A DNA stretch of 64,000 nt from Dermanyssus gallinae. Lineage: Eukaryota; Arthropoda; Arachnida; Mesostigmata; Dermanyssidae. The DNA lies in contig QVRM01001464.1 of assembly GCA_003439945.1 (NCBI GenBank), forward strand, positions 17,761-81,760, in the 5' to 3' direction. Shown piece by piece: positions 11,607 to 23,144 of this stretch. The position numbers and the translations under genes are program-made. The notes below the pieces were generated by a model that did not search any database, was not told where the DNA came from, and saw only the letters and a program-made list of their open reading frames with translations. Position 1 is the first letter of the stretch, and every line of letters starts with the position of its first letter.

Positions 11607-12060
11607 TTCTGTGCTCTCGTGCCGAAACCGAGCCCGCGACTCTCTCTGGTGTTGGAGCACTTTAATTCAGACCGAAATGAGTGAATGAACCGACGAATTT
11701 CTTCGACGAATGAACTACACGCAAAAAGACAGCTTCTAAGCGATTTTCAATGCGAGAGCCTGTTGGCGACCCCAGCCAATTGATCTGGAAGCCTAAGGGG
11801 GGAGGTGCGTTTAGTATAGGTGTGGGTCTCAACGGAGTAACATTCACCCGTTGGGATCGAGACCCACTCTGTTTGTGATAGAGAATCGTAGCAATAGTGC
11901 GTTACTGCATTTAATACCTCCTCCATAAAAGAAGGCGATTCTCAAACCTGTAGCGCATACAGTTCCCAGCACCAGTTAAGTTGCACAGCGCATGTCAAGA
12001 CGGATTCATCAAAGTGGTCCCCGCCCGTTTTAATGACCCGAACTACAATACTACTATATA

Positions 12061-13344
12061 CGAGGTGTATCGCGACTTTTGTGTTTTTTCAAAAAATATT
12101 CATTTATTCATGAATATCTATTTTGTCCCCTTCAAAGTAATCCCCATGAGATATTTGCCAACGGTTTTTCCAATCTTCGAAGCACTTCAAAAAACCATTT
12201 TTTTTTATCTTGTTCAGCTCCTCCTTCGATGCCGTCTTTATCTCGTCAAGCGTAGCGTAACGTCGTCCTTTCATGGGCCTCTTCAGTTTAGGGAACAAGA
12301 AAAAGTCACAGGGGGCCAGATCTGGGGAATAAGGTGGCTGCGGCATCATTAGTGTGTTGTTTTTGGCCAAAAGCTCGCGCACAAGCAACGATGTGTGAGC
12401 AGGGCGTTATCGTGGTGCAAAAGCCAATTTTTTGGCGTTTCTGGCGGATTGCTTCGCGCAAATTGCGCATAACTTGCAGGTAATATTCCTTATTGACCGT
12501 TCTACCCTGTGGCAAGAACTCATGATGCACCACGCCCCTACAATCGAAGAAAACTGTCAGCAAAACTTTCACATTCGACCGAACTTGGCGCGCTTTTTTC
12601 GGTCTTGGTTCGTGCGGCAGCTTCCATTGAGATGATTGAGCTTTGGTTTCCACGTCATAACCATAAACCCACGATTCGTCACCAGTTATGACCCTCTGGA
12701 GCAAATTTGGGTCGTCGCGGACAGAGTCCAACATCTCATTAGCAATGTTCATGCGATGCTGTTTTTGGTCGCAATTGAGCAATTTTGGTACGAATTTCGC
12801 GGCGACCCGTCTCATGCCCAAATCATTGATAAAAATCGAATGGCACGAGCCAATCGATATGTTTAGGTCCTCAGCAACTTCTCTAACGGTGATTCGACGA
12901 TTGGCCAATACCATTTTCTCCACTTCATTAATTTTTTCGTCTGTTGTTGAAGTGCTCGGGCGTCCGGCACGCTCTTCGTCGTTCACATCTTCTCGGCCTT
13001 CTGAGAACATTTTGTACCACCGATAAACGTTGCTTCGGTCCAAGGTAGCTTCTCCGTATGCCACAGTCAACATTCGGAATGCATCCGCGCACTTAATTTC
13101 GTTTTTCACACAAAATTTGATACAGGTTCTTTGATCCATTTTTTTGAATAGGTAAAAATCGAAGACGATCCAAAACACGTGCAAGCAAAGCAGCTGTCAA
13201 CAATTAAGTGAACATTCAAAATGGCCGAGCTTGTCGGCATAAGTGAGAGACATGAGTACCAACATAACGCCACAAAAAATCGAAATTCGAATATACATAA
13301 CCCGCGAAAATTCAAAAGTCGCGATACTTTTTGAACACACCTCG
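12061..13344 (-). mobile_element. Near-complete mariner transposon (element 2)
   Basis: This is 1,284 bp between TA dinucleotides at 12,059-12,060 and 13,345-13,346. The right TIR, read inward, starts CGAGGTGTGTTCAAAAAG and continues TATCGCGACTTT. The left TIR reads CGAGGTGTATCGCGACTTTT and lacks about ten bases (GTTCAAAAAG). The deletion is bounded by the short repeat GT/GTAT. It carries a transposase pseudogene on the minus strand. Confidence 0.92.
12104..13139 (-). pseudogene. mariner transposase (irritans-like), frameshifted
   Basis: The start at the 13,139 ATG (MDQRTCIKFCVKNEIK) gives the normal mariner N-terminus with two helix-turn-helix motifs: SNVYRWYKMFSEG in the first part and ITVREVAEDLNIS in the second. 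The linker is GRPSTSTTDE. Catalytic Asp 1 is in ITGDESWVYGYD near 12,680, Asp 2 in HHDNA near 12,410, and Asp 3 in SPDLAPCDFFLF near 12,315. The frame is lost twice between RQKRQK and LLVRELLA (12,385-12,440). A few codons also seem to be missing before HHDNA. The C-terminus runs to DYFEGDKIDIHE at 12,104. The subfamily (irritans/vertumnana type) is recalled from similar arthropod elements, not searched. Confidence 0.9.
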
Positions 13345-13954
13345 TACATGCATTCACTAAGTAAACTCCAGTATGCTTTTAGCAATTCGTCCCTCTCGTG
13401 CATACAGCAATCTGCTCTTTCACTGTACGTTCGTAAACGCGCGTTCGCATTCTATTCTACTCGACACACTCGTCCTGCGGGGGTCTTGGTGGAGGCGGAA
13501 TACGCTCGCTGAAGATTGCGCGGCGAGAGTTAAGCTCTAACAAAGCTTAAAGGAGATAGCGAAGGCTTAAACTAGTTGCTAACGCAAACTCTTCATTGCA
13601 AGGAAGCACAGCCTATCGCAGTCATGATTTATCGTGGTTCGTGTAATTATGTTTTCGTTATAGATAAGCGTCATAATATTTTCACGATTTTTCGTCATAA
13701 CGTTTTTTTCATGATATACACAGATCGATTACATAACTCACCAATATATGTAGATCTTGTGCTGTATAAAAAGCCAATGTTTTAGTACGTTTACAAGACC
13801 ACATTAGGCGACCACACTGCTAAGTTGATCTTATGAGAGTATATTATGTGAATTTCAACTCTTTTCCTAGGCACTATTCGACATTTATTATGCTGTCGCA
13901 CGGCCTTTAAGCTATTTTTACTCCTTCCTCCTTCCCACCCTTCCTTTTGGAATC

Positions 13955-13956
<2 letters not shown>

Positions 13957-14028
<72 letters not shown>

Positions 14029-14050
14029 TTATTATTATTATTGTTGTTGT
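13957..14050. repeat. (ATT)n triplet microsatellite
   Basis: About 27 TTA units followed by TTG units. Confidence 0.95.
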
Positions 14051-14160
14051 GGTTGTCGTTGTAACTGCTCCTATGCCAAGTCAGGTTGTGTTTCAAGTGT
14101 GTGTGTGTGTGTCGAGTCTTGCTGTCGTTTTGACTAATTTAGTCCTAACGAATTAGTTAC

Positions 14161-14517
14161 TTTTCTTTGTTCTACTGTCTCTGCCAGAGTTGGGCCTGCG
14201 AACTGCAATTCGAGGTGAGCACCGTCTTTGTAGCTAACCACTCGTAGATGCCTCTTGTCATTAAGGCTAAACAACATGCATTTGAGTCGCAAGGCTGCCG
14301 CGCTCGCTGCCGCGTTCTTCCTACCTTGATCTTCAAGGACACATTTGATGATGTGCTGCTCGGTTGGCAGATCGATGTCGGCCGCGCCCGGCCATTTCGT
14401 AGCGTTTTCGGCCGGCAGGCTTTTGCCGACGCCCGCGGCCAGAACTAGTAGAAGCAGTAGCAGCAGCATCACAGACGCCTCTCGTCGGAGCAGAACAATA
14501 TGAATTCGTCCAGACAT
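14161..14517 (-). CDS. Candidate first coding exon of a secreted or type-I protein
   Basis: I do not recognise the family. From the ATG at 14,517 the frame reads MSGRIHIVLLRREASV, then a Leu-rich core (VMLLLLLLLVLAAGVG) that looks like a signal peptide, then a mixed, protein-like stretch. That stretch has an N-glycosylation site (ENATK) and two cysteines (IIKCVLEDQG and LKCMLFSLNDKRHLR), followed by SYKDGAHLELQFAG. Unlike most open frames here it is not low-complexity after the signal. A possible splice donor AAAA|GTAACT lies at 14,161/14,160; without splicing the frame stops at 14,134. The Leu core is encoded by CTG repeats, so a repeat artefact is possible. An in-frame upstream ATG at 14,589 exists. 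The later exon, if any, would lie at lower coordinates and was not found. Confidence 0.4.
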
Positions 14518-14739
14518 GATTACTATGCTTGCGTCGGCTGACCGATGATCCATCGATGGCTCGCCGGTTCGCACGGCAAAGCCTAGCAATCAGCAAAGTT
14601 TACCACCAAAATCCGAGGCATTTTCACGCCAAAGCAAATAAACACGCACGCACACACGACGGACAGAGAGAGAGACAGACGACCGAAAACACGCAAAGTG
14701 CCCGTTTTGGTGTACCTTGTTGGTTTATGGATACGACAA

Positions 14740-14762
14740 CAGGCGGCGGCGGCGGCGACGGC

Positions 14763-14796
<34 letters not shown>

Positions 14797-14800
14797 ATAC
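14740..14800 (+). repeat. (GGC)n/(GAC)n triplet tract
   Basis: GC-rich triplets GGCGGC then GACGAC. This explains the Asp-, Arg- and Val-runs in overlapping frames. Confidence 0.9.
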
Positions 14801-14839
14801 AGCTTACATGAGCATGCACTGAGGTTCGTCGTTCCAAGG

Positions 14840-16560
14840 GGTTTCTTTAGGAGGCACTCATCCACCTCACTACCACCATGAGCACAAACACGAAGAACAT
14901 CAGCGTCGGCAGAATTGGCTCCAACTGCATCCGCATACAATCCACCGTTAGTGGTCTACTAAGCCTGGGTTAGGCTACGATGGGTATCCTCCAGCTCTGC
15001 TCATCTGTCACTGCAATTTTCACGTGTAGGTGGCATTTTTGATCTCAGCCTGTTCTCCGTCCGCTGCAGTTACCTTCGACTCTTTATTTCTATTATTAGA
15101 GTATTGCTGCTGCTACCTTGGGTGGTTTCTTATTCGAACACATCGCAGTTGTATTGCTCAGTGACTTCACGACCTGCGTGATAATAAGATTGTTTGGCGC
15201 ACAGTGACGTGACTAACTCTGCAGCGTGTCGGTGCTGCAGGGTAAGGTTGGAAGGCTCTCTCGAAGTTGCTCGAAGCCCTCGATGGTGGCCGTGGGACGA
15301 GGCAACACAGCCGATAACCGAGCAAAAGTGCTGTCAAGTAAATGTAATGGGTCGAATAAGCCGTCATTTCAGTCTGCCTATTTCTCGGTGATGATGGACG
15401 GATGATGGCAACGATACCGCTGAGTATGTTTTTGATATCAGTACACGTGCACGGGTTGTGTGAGTGTGTGTGTTTTTGTTAACATGAATGAATATGCGCG
15501 CCCGTCGGGCACCAAACTCCATCCAATCATAGAACGTTGGCTTTGACAGTCGACGCAGCACCGCCCGAGCTTATCTTTTCCCAATTCAGGCTTAGGGCTT
15601 CTGGCTGACGGTCACTGGACTCGCTGGCAGAGGCAGGGATCACGCAGCGATTCCGTAAATCCATTTGTCTATGAATGCATTTATCAGCGATAAGCAACAG
15701 GTGAAACGGCGACGCGCAGGTGATCCAAATAGAACCACGCAAGCATACATAGAAACGCACTCACATACACACACCTACACATTCAAACACACGCGTTACC
15801 ATTATACATACTTTCTTTGACTATTTCTAGTCAAAGAATTCTATCTGGATCTAATTCCTTTCTCTCCCTCTCTCGCTCTCGCTCTTTCTCTCGCGCGGCT
15901 TGAATGTACTTCGACTTGAAGACTACGATGCTCCTTCGGCTAGATAGTCCGCGATAGTGTTACAGCAAGCACTATCATCAAACGACATGCTTTGCATAGT
16001 TGAACCGAGGAGCGATTATTATGCAGTAGGAATTTGGGAATATGGAGAATATGGAATATGATAAAATTGTTGGCCGAAAAAATTGTGAAAAACGCTCTAA
16101 AAAACTCCCGGTCCTCCCTGACACGTAACATTTATCACTCGGCATCTACGCACGACAATCATAGCCGAGCAGTGTCTACACTCAGCAAGTTATACGCTTA
16201 TATAGGACTTGACGTATTTGATGATACCTTAGAAATGGGCTCAAGGAAGATGTATCCTCCGGCGTTCCTCCGACTGACACCAGAGTCCGGGCATTATATT
16301 GTAAAGCACGAGCTTAAATTTTTTTTACCATCATTTGGTAGTTCTTTCATTTAGCATTTTGTAGGCTAACGATATCGTTGCCGCTTGACCGTAGTGACGA
16401 TATTTCGATACACCTGCAGTCGAGTATGTGGAAGCGCCCGGTATTCTACGTTCTCCACAACGTTTACGTAAGTACTCGTCGATATCATAGTAATTCCCTT
16501 TCAAGCATATGAGGCGATGGTAGCCACGTTGTTCGGCATATTATAGATATTTTTCTCTGT
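14840..16560. other. Non-coding, no gene recognised
   Basis: Short CA- and CT-rich stretches lie near 15,450-15,475, 15,760-15,790 and 15,860-15,895. No family motif on either strand. Confidence 0.5.
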
Positions 16561-16567
16561 AATGACA

Positions 16568-16571
<4 letters not shown>

Positions 16572-16647
<76 letters not shown>

Positions 16648-16650
16648 TAC
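16572..16650. repeat. (TA)n microsatellite
   Basis: About 35 TA units ending in TTTATATATAT. Confidence 0.95.
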
Positions 16651-16859
16651 TGCAAAAAGCAGGTTCCTCGGCATTTAGGTTCATTACAAATTCCATGCCT
16701 CATTATGTCGCTTCTATATTCCTGAGGACGTCCGCCAAGCTAGCTATAAAAATATTAAGAAAAACAAGCATGCAGAGTTATCCTGAACGGCTCCAGTTTC
16801 TAAACTACTGGCCTGTTGACATGAAGCGTCTGGTTCTTGTTATTAATTAAGTTCACTTG

Positions 16860-17415
16860 CATAGCAGACCAAGCATACCAGTATTAAATTATACATAGCT
16901 CCATCTAGAGAAAGTCAGGTTTGAAGTTCAATACTCCAATGAGTTTGTCTTTTCTAGCGCCGTTGAAGGCAGTTTTAAAAATCAATCTATAATGGCATAT
17001 TCATATGTTTTTTTTTATTCTGGCGTCTGTTTACGTAGTCGGAAAGAAGGGGCAACGGTGTAACACGTAGATCGTCTTAGGAATCCATGTTGTTTGCATG
17101 GCAAATCTGGGTCTACGGCACCGTATGAGCGTTTTACAACAAGTGACGTTATATACGACGCTAATTCGTGCAATATCGCAGTCATTTATTGGCTATTGGA
17201 ATTGTTTTTCCTTCTTGCGGCATTTTACTGCCGCGTAGCGGCTACAGAATATTTAATTTTGTTTTAGTATGTTCATACACAATTTGGTCGGACCCCGCAG
17301 ATTTACCGTTTTCTTTGGATTTGAATATTTTGGCGACCTCTTCTTCTGTAAATGCTAGGTAACCGTTGGTATTCTCTCTTGGGCGTAGCATGAGGTGACC
17401 ACCAAATAGACTGTA
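16860..17415 (-). pseudogene. LINE reverse transcriptase fossil
   Basis: Read on the minus strand, conserved RT landmarks appear in the right order but in broken frames. AFTEEEVAKIFKSKENGKSAG (first 20 residues shared with many LINE linkers) lies near 17,290-17,355. KQHGFLRRSTC (the QHGF motif) lies near 17,065-17,100. A decayed motif A, DFxTAFNGARKDKLIGVL, lies near 16,940-17,000. Many stops and indels mean this is an old copy. RTE/CR1-type is likely; the exact clade is not determined. Confidence 0.55.
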
Positions 17416-17570
17416 AGTAATTAATTAAGGGATTTGAAGTAAAAGGTCGTTTTGGGAGGAGTATCCAGTTGTAGGAGGTTTTGTAGCATTTGGTTCTACG
17501 CACTGAATGATGTCATACGGTTGTCTCTCTTGTCTCTTTCTTAAAATTCCGTTTCATATTTTTTTTAACG

Positions 17571-17755
17571 TTTTTTTTTCGTAAGGCTTTTGCCTGTGTA
17601 CGGTTTTTTTCATGTCATGGCTAATGTTTAATCCACTCCGGCATTTACCTTGTCTAAATTGGAAACCATGCAAACCAATTTAAGAGTGGCCGTCTGGGTC
17701 TCGAACCCAGGCCTCCCGAATATCAGCGAGTCTTTGAAAACCATTCGGGCTAGGA
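17571..17755 (-). mobile_element. SINE family C copy
   Basis: On the minus strand: a tRNA-like head with B-box GGGTTCGAGACCCAGAC, then AAATTGGTTTGCATGG, TCCAATTTAGACAAGG, TAAATGCCGGAGTG and GCCATGACATGAAAAAAACC, ending in an A-run (T-run at 17,571-17,579 on the plus strand). The copy at 29,640-29,834 is the same family in the other orientation. It lies just upstream of the RLE-LINE fragment. Confidence 0.8.
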
Positions 17756-17773
17756 TCAATGTAGCTACATATG

Positions 17774-18060
17774 ATGGGTGGTCCTGGTGTTCGGACCAGA
17801 CAACTGATCCGCAAAGTCGGCACTTTGTTAGATCAGTCAACCGGTGATAAAAGATCGTCGTCCTTTTTTAAACAACGTCTGGATCTCGACATACAACGTG
17901 GAAACGCGGCCTCCGTTCGGGGCACACTTCTGAAGTGGTCTCGGCCTAGCCTAGACGAGGCGGACACGTGATAGTCACAATACATACCCGCTAGGCACAC
18001 TGGCTCAGCTAATCTCTCGTAATATGTGTCCCACAAACATAATGATATGTATTTTATGGC
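17774..18060 (+). mobile_element. 3' fragment of an RLE-type LINE
   Basis: The fragment carries the last ~66 codons (GGPGVRTRQLIRKVGTLL to SRPSLDEADT, stop at 17,971) of the same family as the 35.5-37.1 kb element. That element has GAPGVRTKQLIRNIGTLL to SRPGLIETDT. The 3' UTR starts alike in both (CAGTCACAAT/TAGTCACAAT, then GGCTYAGCTA). The frame is intact but 5'-truncated, and there is no catalytic domain. The 3' boundary is approximate. Confidence 0.8.
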
Positions 18061-18139
18061 TTCGCATTGTCTACCAAACCTTGGTTTGATGCGCAGTGGG
18101 CTTGCGGAACGATTTCCATGTGCATGAGGATCTGAATCC

Positions 18140-18599
18140 TCACCGGGTAGCTCTTTCAGTAAAACTCTTGGTTGAATTGGTTGAAGTGTATTTATATATA
18201 TATATATATAACAAACATTGATTCTGTATGTGTATTTGCTGTGTTGCGGGCTTCTTAAGCGCCTCCTGTAAATCTTTCAAAAATACTATTGTGATATCGT
18301 CTTCTTCTTCAGCTTGTCTGCTGCGTTTAGTTCTTGCAGTCGTCGTTTTCTCTGCGTTGTATAGTCTAAATGGCTTTAGTTGTCCGTGAAAAGGGCAAAA
18401 GTGTATCACTTTCTACTTTTTTTAAAAAAAAATTCTTTTTTCTTTTTTGTTTGTTAAATGTATCGGCTGTTATACTTGTAAAAAAACGATGATAATACGC
18501 CTGGTTCATCCTTGAAACTTTTGTCACACTATTATCTATATCGTCTCCCACAATCCGTGCTACAAATTGCTGCATTTTTAAATGTTTGTGATAAATCAA
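18140..18599 (-). other. Unrecognised frameshifted open region
   Basis: Two overlapping minus frames look protein-like: MQQFVARIVGDDIDNSVTKV (18,599-18,366) and TKRSRQAEEEDDITIVFLKD (18,409-18,140). They are joined across A/T homopolymers near 18,410-18,450, suggesting one sequence broken by a slippage frameshift. The lower end runs into a short (TA)n. No family is recognised, and it could be chance in AT-rich DNA. Confidence 0.2.
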
Positions 18600-20260
18600 G
18601 ACGGCTTACAAATAACGCTTTATACAATCATTCGAGCACGTCTTAAACGTTTACAACTCTCAAATCAGTCAATTCTTCGTGCCCAAGTTGTACATTTACG
18701 ATTCGTCCGTTTTTCCACCTGTCAACCATGCATTCTACCGTTATCTGTTTGATGTAAGCATGTATAGCTTTTTCTTTCCTATATGTATATATATATAAGT
18801 TGGCTGAGTGGCTTAGCTAGTGTATCACTCAGTTAACTGTCCGGAGGAGGTCGCTACACTTTCTCTTTCGTGTAAGTGGTACGAACTGTGCGCCATATTA
18901 TATTGTAATATAAAAGATCCTAACGAATGCGCTCTGTTTAAGTGCAATAAATTTAGAATGATGACAATAAATATAATAACGATTTCAATCTACAGAACTG
19001 CAGAAGAAGAGTACTCGCATGCTCAACTGTAAGCTCATTCTGACAGAGAATAAGATTGCAAACTTTGAGTCGACATGCTTGCTTATGCTGCGTGTAATGA
19101 AATGACTGATATCGTCCAACTACATACGAATGCTCAACATATTCAAAGCACACGAATACTGCACTGCATTTTCCTTGATGTTGTTAATACTATACACACG
19201 CACAATAAATGCAGTCTCTAGTCATTTACATTCAAAACATTCCGCGTACATGACCGGATGCGACCTCGAGTGGGACGAAAGAACAGTCAAGGCTGGACGT
19301 TTGACATCTGCAGACCGTTTTTGTGTCCCCCCACAGGGTGAGTTTCCAAAAGTCGCTTGTAGCGATAACATGATTCGATCAGAGTCGAGAAATGTACTAC
19401 CTTCTCTCTCTCTCTCTTTCTAGTCGCAAGTCATCTAGAAGCTATATTTGCTTACATTAGACAAATCTCTCTCTCTCTAATGTGATATCTATGTCGATCA
19501 AACGAGCATACGCAGATCTTTCTGAGCCAACGTGCTGGATTGACATGCCTGTATCTACCTATCTATCTGTCTGTCTATCTGAGTACGACGGGATATCGTA
19601 AATCCCTCCTCTGCGCGCGTGTCGATAATGGACCCTTTTCAAGCACGAATGCGGCGGCGGCTGCAGGCAAAGAGTCTGTCTAGAAATGTCTTTCAGGCAC
19701 TCCGTCAAGGACTCACGGTGTATGCATAGCCTTTACACTAGCCATGAAAGCAGCGGTACGTTGAGCCACTTATCACATGGCCGATCATGGGGCCTGTGGC
19801 ACCTAATCGGAGTGAGAGCTATCTTAGAAGTGTACATTGATACAACGCGTACCGCAATGACCTGAATGCTCTGTACGTGGATTTTGCGTATCGCAGGCAG
19901 CACTGTAGAAAGACGAGAAGAGTTATGATGACCTTTGCTTAGGTGGATTTTGCCGTTGGCTTGCAGATATGCGACGTAGAAGCGATTAACGGCGGGGATG
20001 CAATCGCGGCTGCTAATGATTAATTAATAAGCCATTTGCCCGCAGACGTTTATACATAGCTGTAAGCAATAGAAATTTAGCTGCCGTTGGAAATGAGAGT
20101 ATAATTTGTATCCGCTCGCTGTAGCTCCTACACAACGCCCAAGTGGTGTTAATCACGAACTCAGCGCTAATAAATGCGTCTGTTCCCTGCCGTTTTTGTG
20201 TCGTAGCCAGTAAAGTGGAAATATGTTAAAAGAAAACAAAAGAAAAGGGCGGAATCCACT
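18600..20260. other. Non-coding, no gene recognised
   Basis: A pol III A-box-like TGGCTGAGTGG at 18,802-18,812 lacks a convincing B-box. A (CT)n tract lies at about 19,402-19,422. Confidence 0.5.
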
Positions 20261-20267
20261 CTTCCTA

Positions 20268-20430
20268 CCTGGTGTCGTCATGCAACACGATTTCTGCAGT
20301 TGCTGAAGCCGTTAAATCCGCCTTTCCCTTCCCTAGGTTAGAGGCGCCCGTACCTATTGTTGTCGTCATTTCCTCGTCGACGACTTGCCAGAACGGGTCA
20401 AGTTTATGTGTAGTTCGAACCACGATCCTA
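20268..20430 (-). CDS. Possible internal exon
   Basis: On the minus strand an open stretch ends HKLDPFWQVVDEEMTTTIGT...TAEIVLHDDTR. A consensus donor CCAG|GTAGGA follows at 20,268/20,267. An AG preceded by CAATT near 20,430 could be the acceptor. The peptide is not low-complexity, but both strands are open here and no family is recognised. Weak. Confidence 0.2.
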
Positions 20431-20720
20431 ATTGCCCTAATGACCTTACAGCGTGTCAATGTTCTTGTGCAGATAACACTTTTTTGCTTCCTCTGTCCAT
20501 GGTGGCTCGGTAGCACTGCTCTTATTCTGTTAACTGGTATAATAGTTCCGATGTCATCTTAGGCGGTGGTGGACCTCTAGGAAGCATTTCACGCAGGCGG
20601 AGAGCCATCTGCAGTGGCACTATACGAAGAATCGTCAACGTGCTACGAGTGTCTTGGTCTAAGATTTGTGCGTACATAAATGTATCTAAGATGCTTTACT
20701 TCTTATTAATTAGCAGCCCA

Positions 20721-20721
<1 letters not shown>

Positions 20722-20762
<41 letters not shown>
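20722..20762. repeat. (TA)n microsatellite
   Basis: About 19 TA units. Confidence 0.95.
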
Positions 20763-20763
<1 letters not shown>

Positions 20764-21741
20764 GCACTTAGCTTTATTAAACTATGATTGGTTTACATAT
20801 TGCGCGCAGAGCGAAAACACACTCCTTCACAAATAAGTATATTCATCACGGTTCCAAAAATTGACTCAACGGAACTGCTCTCCCTATGTAAATCACACTG
20901 TCGCCCGCAGAGTTTGCACAAGCACAACGAAGACATTTCATAGAACTGCTTTCGAAGATAGGTTTTTATGTGGAAGCCTATATTTGTATAACATGAGCAC
21001 AGCAAATCGTGCGATCAGGGGTATGTTCTCATAATTGCAGCGCTTATGAGCTCCACGAACTGCACGTCATTGTCTGTTTTTTTTAATACAGCGAGTCAGC
21101 CATCTGCCAACGTCTGCCGTCTTATTCTCCCATTCAGACATGTGTTTGTTGAAAGCTACCCTTTTCACCGCTTTCGTAGGTTCTCAACAAATAGCAGGTG
21201 TGATATCAGTAAATAGACTAATTTGTTGAGTGAAATTCTTCAGACATTCGGTGAATTGATAGGCCTTGATCAAGCGTCCTAAAGTTTAACTTTGATAGGT
21301 AGGGCCTTATATATATATATATATATATATACGTATATAGGGTTTGGTGATATATGTTTTACTCCTTTTAGGCAGAACTTGTTCAAACGGGGGTCAGTTT
21401 GGTCACTTCACATCCGTCGCAAAATTGGCGGTACCACGTACACGTAGCGTTTCGGGACACTTGTTGATAACCGTAAGCAACTCGTAACCCTTTCTTCTCT
21501 CAGTTATGATTTGATTTTTAACACAGAACATGATTCGTTGCCCCTCTATATTCAGCCTCTCAAAAATCGCCACACTTCGTTTTCTTCACTTTTTTTAACT
21601 AAACGCCGTCACCGATTGGAGAAATGTGGCCTGTGTGTACATGACAAATGGCGCCTTTAAGCAAAACAAACCGGAACACCTTGGGTGGTTTTGGTTCAAT
21701 TTTTAAAACGTAAAGCACTTGAACTTGTCGATCCGCCCTCG

Positions 21742-21860
21742 TACATATATATATATATATATATATACGCTCAGGTATGCTAAATATATATATATATATA
21801 CGCTCCGGTATGCTCAATATATATATATACGCTCAGGTATGCTCAATAGATATACATAAA
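21742..21860. repeat. (TA)n interleaved with a CGCTCAGGTATGCT cassette
   Basis: Three copies of TATACGCTCMGGTATGCTMAA lie at about 21,764, 21,798 and 21,828, separated by shrinking TA runs. A fourth degenerate GGTATGCGGA lies near 21,862. Unit size falls with the TA length, so unit duplication preceded TA contraction or expansion. Confidence 0.8.
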
Positions 21861-22077
21861 GGTATGCGGACGAGCCACCGACGCGGCACTTCGCACTTAG
21901 GCGGGGAAAGACACGCTGTTCTAGATTGAGTTTTGGCGCGAATGGTTGCGAACATCGCCGACCCAATTTGATTTGAAGTGACTTGGCACGGGTCGTGCGC
22001 TGTCCTGGCGATACATCAATACGAGAAATAAGAAAGTCGTAACAGGACCAAAATCGACCAAGCGGACCAAAGCAAAC

Positions 22078-22197
22078 AGCAGCAGCAACGACAACATCTC
22101 AACAAAAACGACGACAGCAAGAACAACATAACAACAACAACAACAACGCCAGCAACAAAAACAACGAAAACAACAACAACAACAACAAAACAACAAT

Positions 22198-22228
<31 letters not shown>
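22078..22228 (+). repeat. (AAC)n triplet tract
   Basis: Imperfect AAC/ACA repeats with GCA and GAC interruptions. Confidence 0.9.
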
Positions 22229-22479
22229 AACGCGGCTTTTTCTTTCGTCAGTTTCAGTCCAACCATCGGGCCCATGCCAGCGTTATAGACACTGATCTGC
22301 CTGCTACCGTCACCAGCACTGCGCTTAGTTTTAGCGTCTAGCGTTTTGCGCTACTATCAAAAGAGAGAGTGACAAATACCGCTACTTTTACTACCACAAT
22401 ATGATTACTACGCCGCTATTCCGCTTGAGCGATCTTTCCACCGGAAGGAAGATCTACTACTTGATATTCTTGATATTAT

Positions 22480-22800
22480 CATTCCTGGTGTTATTATTAT
22501 TATCATTATTATTATTACGAATGCTATAGCGACATATAGTGGCGACAAGCTGATTCATCGATGGAATTTGAGGCTCGATCTGAGTCGCGTCTGCGTGACA
22601 ACCATACGGTCGAGACAGAGCGACGATTTCAGCTAAAAGCAGATTACGAAAGCACTTCAAATAAGAACGACCACCAACTTGGCATTGATTATCAGCATCC
22701 ATCGCAGTAAACGGCGACGCGACGAAAACAGACGCAAAACAGCGTGACTGACTAAGCCCAATGGCTGGAATGAGGAAAGAAGCAACAATCATGATGATGG
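22480..22800 (-). CDS. Doubtful secreted-peptide exon
   Basis: A minus-strand frame reads MIVASFLIPAIGLSQSRCFA, like a short signal segment. A Cys-containing stretch follows (NQCQVGGRSYLKCFRNLLLA, SRPYGCHAD, ATICRYS) before the frame runs into an ATT/AAT microsatellite near 22,485-22,515. A donor-like ATTC|GTAATA lies just before the repeat. The family is not recognised. Included because the stretch is not low-complexity. Confidence 0.2.
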
Positions 22801-22969
22801 TGATGGTGATGACGGCAATCAACGAACACGAATCGAACCAGCAGTTTCGTTTTCTTTCTCCTACTCCGGAAAAGAACGCTCATGCCATGCACTATTGGTA
22901 CCGCTACCACCGGTCGAGTCTGCTGTTGCTAATACGATCACCAGTTCACTGTTAATATTTGAATGAAAT

Positions 22970-23144
22970 AACTTCTCCGAAATAATAATAGTGCTCTTGG
23001 TCGAGGACCAAAAAGTGTCATCTTCGACGTCGTCGTCGTTATTTTAAGTCACGCGGGGACCTCTCAGCTCGGAAACGACATCATGGTAACTGTCATCTCC
23101 TGGTATGTCGTTGATTCGATATCTGTTGTTGTTAATTTGAAATT
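22970..23144 (+). repeat. SINE-A-derived ~200-bp repeat, unit 1
   Basis: It shares CCTCTCAGCTCGGAAACGAC, ATCATGGTAACTGTCATCTC and TCGATATCTGTTGTTGTTAAT with the units at 25.6-26.7 kb. The R1-like LINE follows immediately, so the array is split by that insertion. Confidence 0.8.

Noticed and set aside
11822..11867. Inverted repeat GTGGGTCTC...GAGACCCAC as a regulatory or foldback element
   Set aside because: Arms are only about 9-14 bp with an asymmetric bulge; no further structure or repeated copy was seen.
18795..18870. A fourth tRNA-derived SINE
   Set aside because: A good A-box-like TGGCTGAGTGG, but no B-box at the right spacing and no second copy in the window.
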